Assembly: GCA_031278135.1 (NCBI GenBank)
Contig: JAITKY010000129.1
Span: forward strand, 1 to 9,502
Reading direction: 5' to 3'
From: Prevotellaceae bacterium
GTDB lineage: Bacteria > Bacteroidota > Bacteroidia > Bacteroidales > UBA932
DNA: 9,502 nt
A program made the position numbers and the translations under genes. The notes under the pieces are model-generated. The model made no database searches and was not told where the DNA came from. It saw only the letters and a program-made list of their open reading frames with translations. Every line of letters starts with the position of its first letter. Position 1 is the stretch's first letter. Below, piece by piece: positions 1-7,383 of the stretch.

Positions 1-1259
1 TGTGCGTACCTCCCGTAACATTAATTCGCCCCAACAAAACGGATACAACCGCTTGCATCAACGACCCGTTTACTTTTGAAGGAACTTATACCGACAACGA
101 CGGAACATTCGGCAACGAACTTGTTTCCCGCTGGGAATACAGTGCGACAGGAGAAGCCGATCCTTCATCATGGACGACTATTGCGGGTACGGAAACAAGT
201 TCGTCATCGGGCGCAATCACAAACGATTATACTATCTCTTCCGTCGCTCAGCCCGACGCTGGATATTACCGTATGGCGGTAGCCAATGCCGCAAATATCG
301 ACAGCTATAACTGCCGCGCCATGTCGGAGATAGTACATTTGCAGGTCTGGCAATGTAACGGCGCACCCTTCCCGTCTCCCGACATAGCCTGGTTCTGTAC
401 CGGCTCAATGGCAACGGTAAATGTCCTGAAAAACGACATCGACCCTGACGGCGACAATATCCGCCTGACGAACGCAGCATTTGTAAACACTACGGATGCA
501 ATGCTGGCAGACCTCACTTTCAACGCCACCGATTCGACCGTCAGCCTGACGATAAAACCGGGTACATACATCGGCATCGACGGCTATGTCTTCGACATAA
601 TCTACAACATCGCAGACGACGCATTGCCTGCAAAAACCGCCGCCGGAACGCTGAAAATCACAGCGTATCCAACCCCGGGTTATCCCGACATCCGCGTGCG
701 TCTCTGTCCCGACGCCGGCAATGTCAATCTGTCGAAATACATCGACACCACCGACGTAATTAATGCAATTCAATGGACGTCTCAAATACCGGGTATTATA
801 AATTCTCCCGAAGGTCTCATTTCGTCCAATGCCTTCGCCTCGTCGCGTATACATACTCTGACCTACACTGTCAGCAGTCGTTGCGTGAGCGAACAGAAAC
901 GCAAGGTCTATCTCGAAATGCTGAAAGACGTACCAGTCCATTTGCCGAAAAATCCAATAATGATATGCCACAAATACTCCGAAGCAGTGAATATCAATCA
1001 ACTGTTGGGCATCGAAGCAAACGGGACGTGGACGTACTCCCCAAATATCGACAACCACGTAACTGTATCAACATCCACGACACACAACGGCGCAGTGATA
1101 ATGAACGGTAAAGCAATCTACAACGATAGCGGCATACCTCTAATAACTTACCAAGGGGTTAATGCCAAAATAGTGACGTTCACCTACACAACCGACAGCA
1201 ACAGTTGTCTGGAAAGTAAATCGTATAATGTGACGATAATATTGACGGAAAATTTATAA
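1..1259 (+). CDS. C-terminal part of a large surface protein with Ig-like and cadherin-like domains (5' end outside window)
   Basis: The open frame runs from base 3 (first codon TGC) without a stop to TAA at 1257-1259, giving about 418 residues with no start inside the window. The first ATG at 273 is internal, because coding continues upstream of it. Three beta-rich segments are visible. Residues ~1-115 form an Ig-like domain ending in the typical D-x-G-x-Y motif (PDAGYYRMAVAN). Residues ~116-220 carry NVLKNDIDPDGD, as in bacterial cadherin-like or Ig repeats of large adhesins. From ~225 to the end lies a Thr/Ser/Asn-rich segment with scattered Cys residues. The protein is presumably exported, but its signal peptide would lie outside the window. 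I do not recognise a type IX secretion C-terminal domain in the last ~80 residues, which end in TENL. The role is unknown; adhesion or cell-surface structure is an inference from architecture alone. The gene converges on the SNF2 gene and is followed by an intrinsic terminator. Confidence 0.85.
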   Translation, partial: CVPPVTLIRPNKTDTTACINDPFTFEGTYTDNDGTFGNELVSRWEYSATGEADPSSWTTIAGTETSSSSGAITNDYTISSVAQPDAGYYRMAVANAANIDSYNCRAMSEIVHLQVWQCNGAPFPSPDIAWFCTGSMATVNVLKNDIDPDGDNIRLTNAAFVNTTDAMLADLTFNATDSTVSLTIKPGTYIGIDGYVFDIIYNIADDALPAKTAAGTLKITAYPTPGYPDIRVRLCPDAGNVNLSKYIDTTDVINAIQWTSQIPGIINSPEGLISSNAFASSRIHTLTYTVSSRCVSEQKRKVYLEMLKDVPVHLPKNPIMICHKYSEAVNINQLLGIEANGTWTYSPNIDNHVTVSTSTTHNGAVIMNGKAIYNDSGIPLITYQGVNAKIVTFTYTTDSNSCLESKSYNVTIILTENL

Positions 1260-1273
1260 TTTATTTATAATAT

Positions 1274-1446
1274 GGGTGTGGGGGCAACCATTGTAGCTGC
1301 CCCCTTTTTATCCACAGATGTTCTTTGATTTGATTCATCTGTGGAAATCTGTGGATCCTTTTTATCCACAGATTTCGGACTTCTGTGTGTAATCTGTGAA
1401 TAAAAAGGGAATTTTGTCGTACACCCCCTCTTGCGGTTGCCCACCC
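1274..1446. repeat. Nested inverted and direct repeat cluster (TCCACAGAT units), with DnaA-box-like sites
   Basis: Six units of a TCCACAGAT-type word lie within about 100 bases. A 17-base direct repeat, CCTTTTTATCCACAGAT, occurs at 1303-1319 and 1357-1373. Inverted pairs are TCCACAGATG (1311-1320) with CATCTGTGGA (1336-1345), and AAATCTGTGGAT (1345-1356) with ATCCACAGATTT (1364-1375). The segment 1302-1319 also pairs with 1392-1409 at 17 of 18 bases. Outer arms GGGTGTGGGGGCAACC (1274-1289) and GGTTGCCCACCC (1435-1446) are complementary apart from a 4-base bulge. TTATCCACA (1308-1316 and 1362-1370) and its variant TTATTCACA (complement of 1396-1404) match the TTATNCACA DnaA-box consensus. The cluster sits between two convergent genes. 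It may be a dispersed palindromic repeat, a folded 3' region, or a DnaA-binding cluster; the sequence alone does not decide. Confidence 0.75.
1280..1309 (+). terminator. Intrinsic terminator of the surface-protein gene
   Basis: A perfect 7-bp GC-rich stem, GGGGGCA (1280-1286) with TGCCCCC (1298-1304), encloses an 11-base loop and is followed directly by TTTTT (1305-1309). It begins 21 bases after the stop codon of the upstream + strand gene. The orientation of the T run makes it a terminator for that gene. The opposite strand has no T run after the stem, so it does not obviously serve the convergent helicase gene. Confidence 0.8.
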
Positions 1447-1454
1447 AATCTTAT

Positions 1455-4400
1455 TCAACTTTTTATCAGAGATATCAGTTCATTGATTGACAGTTTTTCT
1501 GATTGGTCGCTACCTTCGAGAAGCGAATCGGCGAGGTCGCGTTTAGTGTTGTGGAGTTGGATTATTTTCTCTTCGATTGTCTGTTCGGCAACTAACCGAT
1601 AGACAGTTACCGGACGACTTTGCCCGATACGGTATGCACGGTCGGAGGCCTGGTCTTCGATTGCCGGATTCCACCATGGGTCGAGATGAATTACGTAATC
1701 GGCGGCGGTGAGATTGAGACCTAATCCGCCGGCTTTTAGGCTTATCAGGAAGAAATCACCCTGTCCGTTCTGGAAACTGCGCACTTCCGATTCACGTTTT
1801 GGTACGGGAGTCGATCCGTCTAAATAGCAGTATGTGTATCCTGCCTTGTCCAACGCTTTGCGTACTATGCTCAGATGCGAAACAAACTGGCTGAAAACCA
1901 AAGCCCGATGTCCGTTGTCCTTTAATTCGGCGGCGATTTCGAGGAAAGTGGACAGCTTTGTTGATTCGATAGCCACGTCGGGATTTACCAGCAAAGGATT
2001 GCAGCAGGCTTGTCGCAGACGGGTGATTTCGGCAAGAACTTTCATCTGTTTAGCGCCTTGCAGTATAGTGTCGTTCTCGATAGATTCGAGCGCCTGACGA
2101 CGCAACATTTCGTAGAACGCAATTTCTTCGTCGCTTAATGTGATTTTCCTTATGATTTCCGTTTTGGGAGGCAGTTCTTCGAGTACAGCGGTTTTGGTAC
2201 GGCGCAATATAAACGGCGTAATCAGTTTTTTGAGACGTCTGCGCGATTTTTCGTCATCGGGACGGACAAAGGTATCATTAAAATGTGTCAGGTTTCCGAG
2301 CAATCCGGGATTTATAAACTGAAACAGATTCCACATTTCGCCAAGATGATTCTGTATCGGCGTTCCGGTTAGCGTCACACGGAAATCCGCTTTTAACGAC
2401 ATGGCAGCTTTCGATGTTTTTGTATTATAGTTTTTGATAGCGTGCGCTTCGTCGAGGATCACTGTTGTCCATTTCTTTGCTGTGATGGCTTTCTCTTCGG
2501 ACAATAGCAGACCGTAGGATATTATCAACAAATCGCCTGCGTCGAGCGAATCGAGCGTTGCGGCACGGTCTACATTGCGTAGCGTCTTTACCGTCAACGA
2601 TGGAGCAAAACGATTGACTTCGCTTATCCAGTTCGGCATCACCGACACTGGAGCGACAACCAGCGAAGCTCCAAATTGCGAACGATGCAGCAAAACAGCA
2701 ATCGTCTGTACGGTTTTGCCCAATCCCATGTCGTCGGCAAGACAAGCGCCGGCGCCCCACTCCGAAAGTCGAATCATCCACTGATAACCGCTGAGCTGAT
2801 ACGGTCGCAATTCCGCCTGTAACAACGCCGGCACAGACGCTTCCGACAGTCGAACTGTTTCGAGCCGTTTGTGGAAATCGTTCCAAATCTTATCCGCCTT
2901 CAAGTTTTCAAATTCGTCGAATGTGTCGATTATCGAAGCGGAAGCAAAACGGTTGATAACGAGTCCTTTTTTCGATTCGGAAGTAAATACGGCAAGTTCG
3001 GACAGACGTCGCCGTAGTTGCTCGCTGAGCGCAAGAAATTCGCCGTTGCCCAGTTCCACAAAACGCCCGTGACCCCGCTGTACCATTTTGCACAATGTGC
3101 TTATTGATAATACCGTATTTTCATCAACTTGTAGTTCGCCTTCGAGTTCGAACCAGTTGATATTGCTCTTTACATTGATGCTGATATCCTTGCTCGCAAC
3201 TTTTTTACGTATCTTAAACTGTTCACCTTCGGGCCATTCTACGACTGCGATGTCCTGATGATGTTCCAGAATGTCGAGCAATTCGAGTGCATCAAACGGG
3301 TCGTCGAAAGTCATCAACCCGTCGTCGGAAGTACTGAGGCTTTCGATTGTCTGTATATCGTTAAGTATTCGAGAGTTGTACCCGGCTTCGTCGTCGAGGT
3401 TACGGATTACGCGCAGACGTTCTCCGTTTTCGTTTGCGATGAGGACTTTCCCTCCACGTCCTGGTTTGCAGTACGGCGGATACAACCCGAAAGGCTTTAC
3501 AAACAGTTCGGTTTTCAATTTTTCGCCGATCGGCAAAAGTTGTACACGAATACGCGAATCGGTATCGACCTGTCGTACTTGAATATCGTCTTCGGCAACA
3601 ATCAGGTCGGACTGTATCTGAAAATACGTGCTGAAATGTTTCAATATCAGCATCATTTTCTCGTATCCGCGTTTTGGAACGGGTTTGTTGTTCGATATTG
3701 CATCGATAATATCGTATTGGTATTTAGTTAGTTTATATACTTTGTAACGAGTGTTTGTCTCTTTGCGGACAATGACTCCGACTTTTATTGGCTCCGGTAT
3801 ATCGCATTGCATTGTGTAACTGTTGCCGGACGATTTTACGACGCTTATCACCGGTTGAGCAGCAATCAGTTCGACAAGGATAGTGGTTTCTTCGAGATAT
3901 ACATACGGATGTCCGACCATTTCGTACACAGCATCGCTTGGAAGAGCGCTTGTATATCGAATTCCGCATGCAGCAATACGTTTGTCATGATCGGTCATGC
4001 AATTGACTTTTTCGTCACAGAAACTTATTGACGAAATACCTTTCCCCGAACTCCACGTTCCAGCTGCGTTGCGCGTCTGTAGTATGGGATACGCGTTGAC
4101 TTTGTTCGGGAAAAAACGGTATGCCACACGTGTTTTGCCGGTGTCCACCACATCTTTCTGGATAATCGTTTGTATTGCTTCGAGCGAAAAATACGAGTTG
4201 AGTTGCTTCTCCCAGTCTTCCGGATGCTTGACATACGAAAGAACAGGCGTATATTTTAATTTTGCAGCGATTTTGTTGAACAACTGTTTGTATTCGTCTG
4301 CCTTAAACCATTTTGTCAACAGATAAGCCGCTTCGTATGCCGAGACATAATGTCCGTTTTCAAACGCTTGCTGTGTAGATATGAGTATTTTCTGTTCTTC

Positions 4401-5477
4401 TTTAAGCGAAATGTCCATCAGTCCTGACGCGATTGTATTCCACAATATTGTTCCTGTATATTCTTCATTGGTATAGTAATCGGTTTTCTGCATATAATTA
4501 ACTATTTTTTCTGCTGTTTTTACATTTTCGATACAGTATTCACACGCTTTTTGCAAACAGAAAAAGGCATTGATGTCGTTAGACGTATTTGTCTTTTCTT
4601 CTGTTACTTTCCGGAATAAAGGCGTATAAAATTCCTGCCCTTTCGTCAGGCAGGCAATTATGTAAAATAATGCGATTTCGGGCAAACGGGGAAGGTTTTT
4701 GTTTTTGTATTTACGTCGCTGTTTTTTCATTCCATTTTCGAACAACATCAGGGCTTCGTCGATGTTTTCATTGAGTAATGCAAAAATCGCTTCGACAAAA
4801 TAGTTGATTGTTTCGTTGTTATAGACCGATGCAAGTTTTCGCGCCTGTTCAAAATCGCCCTGTATTATAGCAATTTCGGCACGCATACGATTCAGGTTCA
4901 AAGATTTGTCGTTTTGTAATTTTTTATCTATCAGTTGCAGATATTTGAACGTATCAATGTTGTCAATGGTTTCGCTAAGAAAATTTTCGTAAATTATTTC
5001 AATGATTTTGCCAGATATTTTATGGATATGTTTGTCGTACGCCGGCTGAAAAAAAATAGCCGACAAATGGCTAATTCGTGCTTCGTCATCAAACAAATCT
5101 TTTTCGGCGACGGCTAATTTATCCGGCTCGTAGCAAAGCGAATACAGATAATCAAATAGCCTGTTACGTTGCATATAGGAATAATAATGGTGTGTGGTTT
5201 TCGTGTAAATTTGCGCTCTATTACTGCAAAGCGTCGGAAATAACCATATCGACAGATCAATATTCGTGAAATACTGATAATTGTACCCTTCTCTGTCGAT
5301 TAATCCGGTATTTTGTTCCTTATCAATAATTGCAATCAGATCGTGTCGCCTGATATTCGGTAGAGCTGCAATAATATCATCAACATTCAACGGCTGACAG
5401 GTTAGCGCTAAAAAATCGACAACCCTGCGTGTATTTTCTTTAAGCGCTTGATATCTTTTTATTAACTTATCCAACAT
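1455..5477 (-). CDS. SNF2/SWI2-family DNA-dependent ATPase (helicase) with long N-terminal extension
   Basis: This 1340-residue cytoplasmic protein has a complete SNF2 motor at its C-terminus. Visible motifs are LRPYQ (890-894), Walker A in DMGLGKT (916-922), Walker B DEAH (1009-1012), LTGTPIQN (1036-1043), GGLGLNL (1250-1256) and RIGQ (1283-1286). The family uses ATP to translocate on duplex DNA and remodel protein-DNA complexes or act in repair and transcription; the specific partner is unknown. The N-terminus (~1-75) resembles a winged helix. Residues ~75-430 are helical, with a TPR-like stretch around 205-250. Residues ~430-770 are unassigned. Residues ~770-825 resemble the bacterial SNF2-associated region. 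I chose ATG at 5477: a possible TTG ten codons upstream lies inside the promoter -7 box and would not be transcribed. No methylase, nuclease or phospholipase partner is adjacent, so a DISARM-type defence role is not supported. The gene is monocistronic. Confidence 0.93.
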   Translation of the reverse strand: MLDKLIKRYQALKENTRRVVDFLALTCQPLNVDDIIAALPNIRRHDLIAIIDKEQNTGLIDREGYNYQYFTNIDLSIWLFPTLCSNRAQIYTKTTHHYYSYMQRNRLFDYLYSLCYEPDKLAVAEKDLFDDEARISHLSAIFFQPAYDKHIHKISGKIIEIIYENFLSETIDNIDTFKYLQLIDKKLQNDKSLNLNRMRAEIAIIQGDFEQARKLASVYNNETINYFVEAIFALLNENIDEALMLFENGMKKQRRKYKNKNLPRLPEIALFYIIACLTKGQEFYTPLFRKVTEEKTNTSNDINAFFCLQKACEYCIENVKTAEKIVNYMQKTDYYTNEEYTGTILWNTIASGLMDISLKEEQKILISTQQAFENGHYVSAYEAAYLLTKWFKADEYKQLFNKIAAKLKYTPVLSYVKHPEDWEKQLNSYFSLEAIQTIIQKDVVDTGKTRVAYRFFPNKVNAYPILQTRNAAGTWSSGKGISSISFCDEKVNCMTDHDKRIAACGIRYTSALPSDAVYEMVGHPYVYLEETTILVELIAAQPVISVVKSSGNSYTMQCDIPEPIKVGVIVRKETNTRYKVYKLTKYQYDIIDAISNNKPVPKRGYEKMMLILKHFSTYFQIQSDLIVAEDDIQVRQVDTDSRIRVQLLPIGEKLKTELFVKPFGLYPPYCKPGRGGKVLIANENGERLRVIRNLDDEAGYNSRILNDIQTIESLSTSDDGLMTFDDPFDALELLDILEHHQDIAVVEWPEGEQFKIRKKVASKDISINVKSNINWFELEGELQVDENTVLSISTLCKMVQRGHGRFVELGNGEFLALSEQLRRRLSELAVFTSESKKGLVINRFASASIIDTFDEFENLKADKIWNDFHKRLETVRLSEASVPALLQAELRPYQLSGYQWMIRLSEWGAGACLADDMGLGKTVQTIAVLLHRSQFGASLVVAPVSVMPNWISEVNRFAPSLTVKTLRNVDRAATLDSLDAGDLLIISYGLLLSEEKAITAKKWTTVILDEAHAIKNYNTKTSKAAMSLKADFRVTLTGTPIQNHLGEMWNLFQFINPGLLGNLTHFNDTFVRPDDEKSRRRLKKLITPFILRRTKTAVLEELPPKTEIIRKITLSDEEIAFYEMLRRQALESIENDTILQGAKQMKVLAEITRLRQACCNPLLVNPDVAIESTKLSTFLEIAAELKDNGHRALVFSQFVSHLSIVRKALDKAGYTYCYLDGSTPVPKRESEVRSFQNGQGDFFLISLKAGGLGLNLTAADYVIHLDPWWNPAIEDQASDRAYRIGQSRPVTVYRLVAEQTIEEKIIQLHNTKRDLADSLLEGSDQSEKLSINELISLIKS

Positions 5478-5504
5478 ACAATGACAATTAAAAATTTTAA
5501 AGTG

Positions 5505-5536
5505 CAAAGATATGAACTATTTTATTTAAGAACAAA
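5505..5536 (-). promoter_or_regulatory. Bacteroidota-type promoter of the SNF2 gene
   Basis: On the minus strand a TATCTTTG box (complement of 5505-5512) fits the TAnnTTTG -7 consensus. A TTTG (complement of 5533-5536) lies 20 bases upstream of it, the usual -33 spacing. Transcription would begin near 5498, giving a leader of about 20 bases before ATG at 5477. The leader is AT-rich with no Shine-Dalgarno sequence, as is common in this phylum. Confidence 0.7.
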
Positions 5537-5550
5537 AAAATATGTTGGTT

Positions 5551-5583
5551 GAATGCTTCGTCGCTGCGCTCTTTATAATGACG
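5551..5583 (-). repeat. Diverged copy of a widespread dispersed repeat (CGTCATT..AGCGCAGCGACGAAGC type)
   Basis: Read on the minus strand, this 33-base stretch contains CGTCATT followed by GAGCGCAGCGACGAAGCA. It closely resembles, from memory, the interspersed word family with CGTCATTGCGAGG and AGCGACGAAGCAATCC found in many bacterial genomes. The central part is altered here (ATAAA in place of the usual GCGAG). It lies just upstream of the SNF2 -33 box. No reading frame or function is apparent. Confidence 0.5.
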
Positions 5584-5697
5584 CTTTTCGTAAACAGTAC
5601 ATTAACTATCCGTTATAAGCGTCTTTCTGCTTCTGGTTTCGGGACGAAAACTCTTATCCAATAGCGCCTAAAAAAAGATTTTAGCCATTTTTATTTG
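5584..5697. other. Non-coding spacer between divergent promoters
   Basis: No credible reading frame or RNA gene is seen here. The only structure noticed is a 7-bp inverted pair, GACGCTT (5580-5586) with AAGCGTC (5617-5623), separated by 30 bases, plus a small CTAAAA/TTTTAG pair (5668-5673 with 5679-5684) that could be an operator or chance. With the flanking promoters, this is the regulatory spacer for the SNF2 and fucosidase genes. Confidence 0.4.
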
Positions 5698-5731
5698 TTT
5701 GTGCGTAATTGAAAATTTAATACTACTTTTG
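5698..5731 (+). promoter_or_regulatory. Probable Bacteroidota-type promoter of the fucosidase gene
   Basis: TACTTTTG (5724-5731) fits the TAnnTTTG -7 box and TTTG (5698-5701) could be the -33 element. The 22-base spacing is slightly longer than usual. Transcription would start near 5738, leaving about 36 bases before ATG at 5775 but only about 12 before the alternative ATG at 5751. Confidence 0.55.
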
Positions 5732-5774
5732 CACGATTATTTATAAATTAATGATGTGTATTTTTTATAGTATT

Positions 5775-7238
5775 ATGAAACTTTTTTATCGCTTGTTTAT
5801 TTATATATTTGCATGTTTGCACATTTGCGTATTTGTTTCGTGTTCGAGCAAATCCGTTACGCCTCCGCAAGCAATTTTGCCTGTTCCTGACAAACATCAA
5901 CTTGCATGGCACGAATTGGAACAGTATGCGTTTATTCATTTCACAACCAATACTTTCACTGGAAAGGAATGGGGCTATGGCGACGAATCGCCTGCAATAT
6001 TCAACCCCGTGGATTTCGATGCTGAACAGTGGGTTACAAATATCAGGGACGCAGGATTGAAAGCCTTAATATTGACGTGTAAACATCATGACGGTTTTTG
6101 TTTATGGCAAAGCAAATATACCGAACATTCGCTCAAAAATTCTCCGTTCATGGACGGTAAAGGCGATGTGGTAAAGGCTGTTGCCGATGCTTGCCGTAAA
6201 TATGGGTTGAAATTCGGGATCTATCTGTCGCCATGGGACAGAAACAGCGCTCAATATGCGCAACCCGAATATATTGTGTATTACCGTAATCAGTTACGCG
6301 AACTGCTCACCGGATATGGCGACATATTTGAAGTCTGGTTCGATGGCGCTAACGGTGGCGACGGTTTCTACGGAGGTGCAAGGGAAACCCGGAAAATCGA
6401 CAACAAAACGTATTACGATTGGCGCAACACTCATTCTATTGTTCGTGAACTTGCTCCGAAAGCGCTAATGTTCAGCGACGCCGGACCCGACATTCGCTGG
6501 TGCGGTAATGAAAAAGGGTTTGTCGGCGACCCAAACTGGAATATTATTAACGCCGATACACTTTATCCGGGTCAGCCGCATATCAATAAACTGTTGAACA
6601 ATGGGGATGAAAATGGGACGTCGTGGATTCCCGCCGAAGTGGATGTATCGATACGTCCTGGATGGTTCTATCACGAAAACGAGGATTCGAAGGTGCGAAC
6701 GCCTGATAATCTATTTAAAATATATTTGGAATCCGTCGGTCGAGGAGCAAATCTTTTGCTAAACATACCTCCCAACAAACATGGACTGTTGCACGAAAAC
6801 GATATCCGCTCACTGAAAGAATGGAAACAACTCCTCGATAAAACGTTTGCTGTCAATCTGGCAGCGAAATCGAAGGTGAAAACAGACAGTTATCGAGGAA
6901 AATCAAAAACATATTCCGCAAATAATGTTACCGATGGCGATAAAGATACTTACTGGGCTACAAATGACAATGTCCGTAACGCTTTTCTTGAAATCGATCT
7001 GGGCAAATCTCAAACGGTTAATTATATCGTCGTTCAGGAATATATCCGATTAGGACAACGTATTAAGAATTTTGAGGTCGAAGTGTGGACAGATAATAAA
7101 TGGACGCCGGTTAACAAAGGTACAACGATAGGATATAAACGTATCGTCAAAATATCTCCAGTCGAAACTCAAAAAGTCAAAATCAAGTTCACTGATGCAA
7201 AGGCTTGTCCAGTGATTTCAAATGTCGAAATTTATTAA
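5775..7238 (+). CDS. Lipoprotein alpha-L-fucosidase (GH29, subfamily B-like) with C-terminal F5/8 type C (CBM32-like) domain
   Basis: This enzyme hydrolyses alpha-L-fucose from glycans, probably alpha-1,3/1,4-linked residues if the subfamily B resemblance holds. The 487-residue product begins with a lipoprotein signal (MKLFYRLF, hydrophobic core, lipobox FVSC with Cys23). The catalytic domain (~35-350) contains FIHFTTNTF, CKHHDGFCLW and EVWFDGANGG. Asp190 in WFDG is the expected nucleophile. Glu246 in CGNEKG is the likely acid/base by position, an inference. Residues ~362-487 form a galactose-binding-like discoidin fold (VTDGDKDTYWAT, EIDLGK, final NVEIY). I chose ATG 5775 because it gives a compact MK-type signal peptide and a reasonable leader; in-frame ATGs at 5751 and 5754 would add eight or seven residues. 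No acidic residues follow the Cys, so the Bacteroidota surface-export signal is not evident and a periplasmic location is more likely. No SusC/SusD pair is in view. Confidence 0.93.
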   Translation: MKLFYRLFIYIFACLHICVFVSCSSKSVTPPQAILPVPDKHQLAWHELEQYAFIHFTTNTFTGKEWGYGDESPAIFNPVDFDAEQWVTNIRDAGLKALILTCKHHDGFCLWQSKYTEHSLKNSPFMDGKGDVVKAVADACRKYGLKFGIYLSPWDRNSAQYAQPEYIVYYRNQLRELLTGYGDIFEVWFDGANGGDGFYGGARETRKIDNKTYYDWRNTHSIVRELAPKALMFSDAGPDIRWCGNEKGFVGDPNWNIINADTLYPGQPHINKLLNNGDENGTSWIPAEVDVSIRPGWFYHENEDSKVRTPDNLFKIYLESVGRGANLLLNIPPNKHGLLHENDIRSLKEWKQLLDKTFAVNLAAKSKVKTDSYRGKSKTYSANNVTDGDKDTYWATNDNVRNAFLEIDLGKSQTVNYIVVQEYIRLGQRIKNFEVEVWTDNKWTPVNKGTTIGYKRIVKISPVETQKVKIKFTDAKACPVISNVEIY

Positions 7239-7299
7239 TTATTAATTACTATATTCCGGCAACAGAAAGTACGAGAAACTTGCAGATAACCCTTTGCGA

Positions 7300-7381
7300 A
7301 TATGCATGCAATAATTCTTTGTCCCTTGAGACATCTGCGATTTTTTCATACGCTTTTTTTAATTGCTGTATCCATCTCTAT
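7300..7381 (-). pseudogene. Displaced, frameshifted fragment of the adjacent Rpn nuclease gene
   Basis: These 82 bases match 7639-7719 inside the neighbouring nuclease gene exactly, apart from one extra T in a T run (seven at 7354-7360, six in the gene). The fragment begins 2 bases beyond the gene's stop codon and corresponds to the codons for EMDTAIKK through ELLHAY. The extra base breaks the frame: from the copied ATG only nine codons (MDTAIKKSV) precede TGA. Past the repeat, the frame of the HAY end continues for 16 unrelated codons to TAG (7249-7251). It is therefore a non-coding relic of a duplication, a lost tandem gene copy, or a replaced C-terminal tail. The whole 7239-7383 gap holds nothing else I can identify, including no clear terminator for the fucosidase. 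Confidence 0.8.
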
Positions 7382-7383
7382 CA

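Noticed and set aside
405..1058. 217-residue open frame on the minus strand
   Set aside because: It lies opposite the surface-protein gene, is rich in Cys, Arg and His from reversed codon bias, and has no domain or start signal. It is a shadow frame.
3258..3731. 157-residue plus-strand frame inside the helicase gene
   Set aside because: It is antisense to a well-supported coding region and its product shows no family features.
4634..4654. CCTGCC/GGCAGG hairpin inside the helicase gene
   Set aside because: It is a 6-bp stem within coding sequence, not followed by a T run. It is explained by ordinary codons.
1455..5477. SNF2 gene as part of a DISARM-like or other defence island
   Set aside because: No methyltransferase, phospholipase, nuclease or other partner is adjacent on the same strand; the neighbours are a surface protein and a fucosidase.
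5478..5507. TTG start at 5507 adding ten residues to the SNF2 protein
   Set aside because: The TTG codon lies within the predicted -7 promoter box, upstream of the expected transcription start. ATG at 5477 is the better start.
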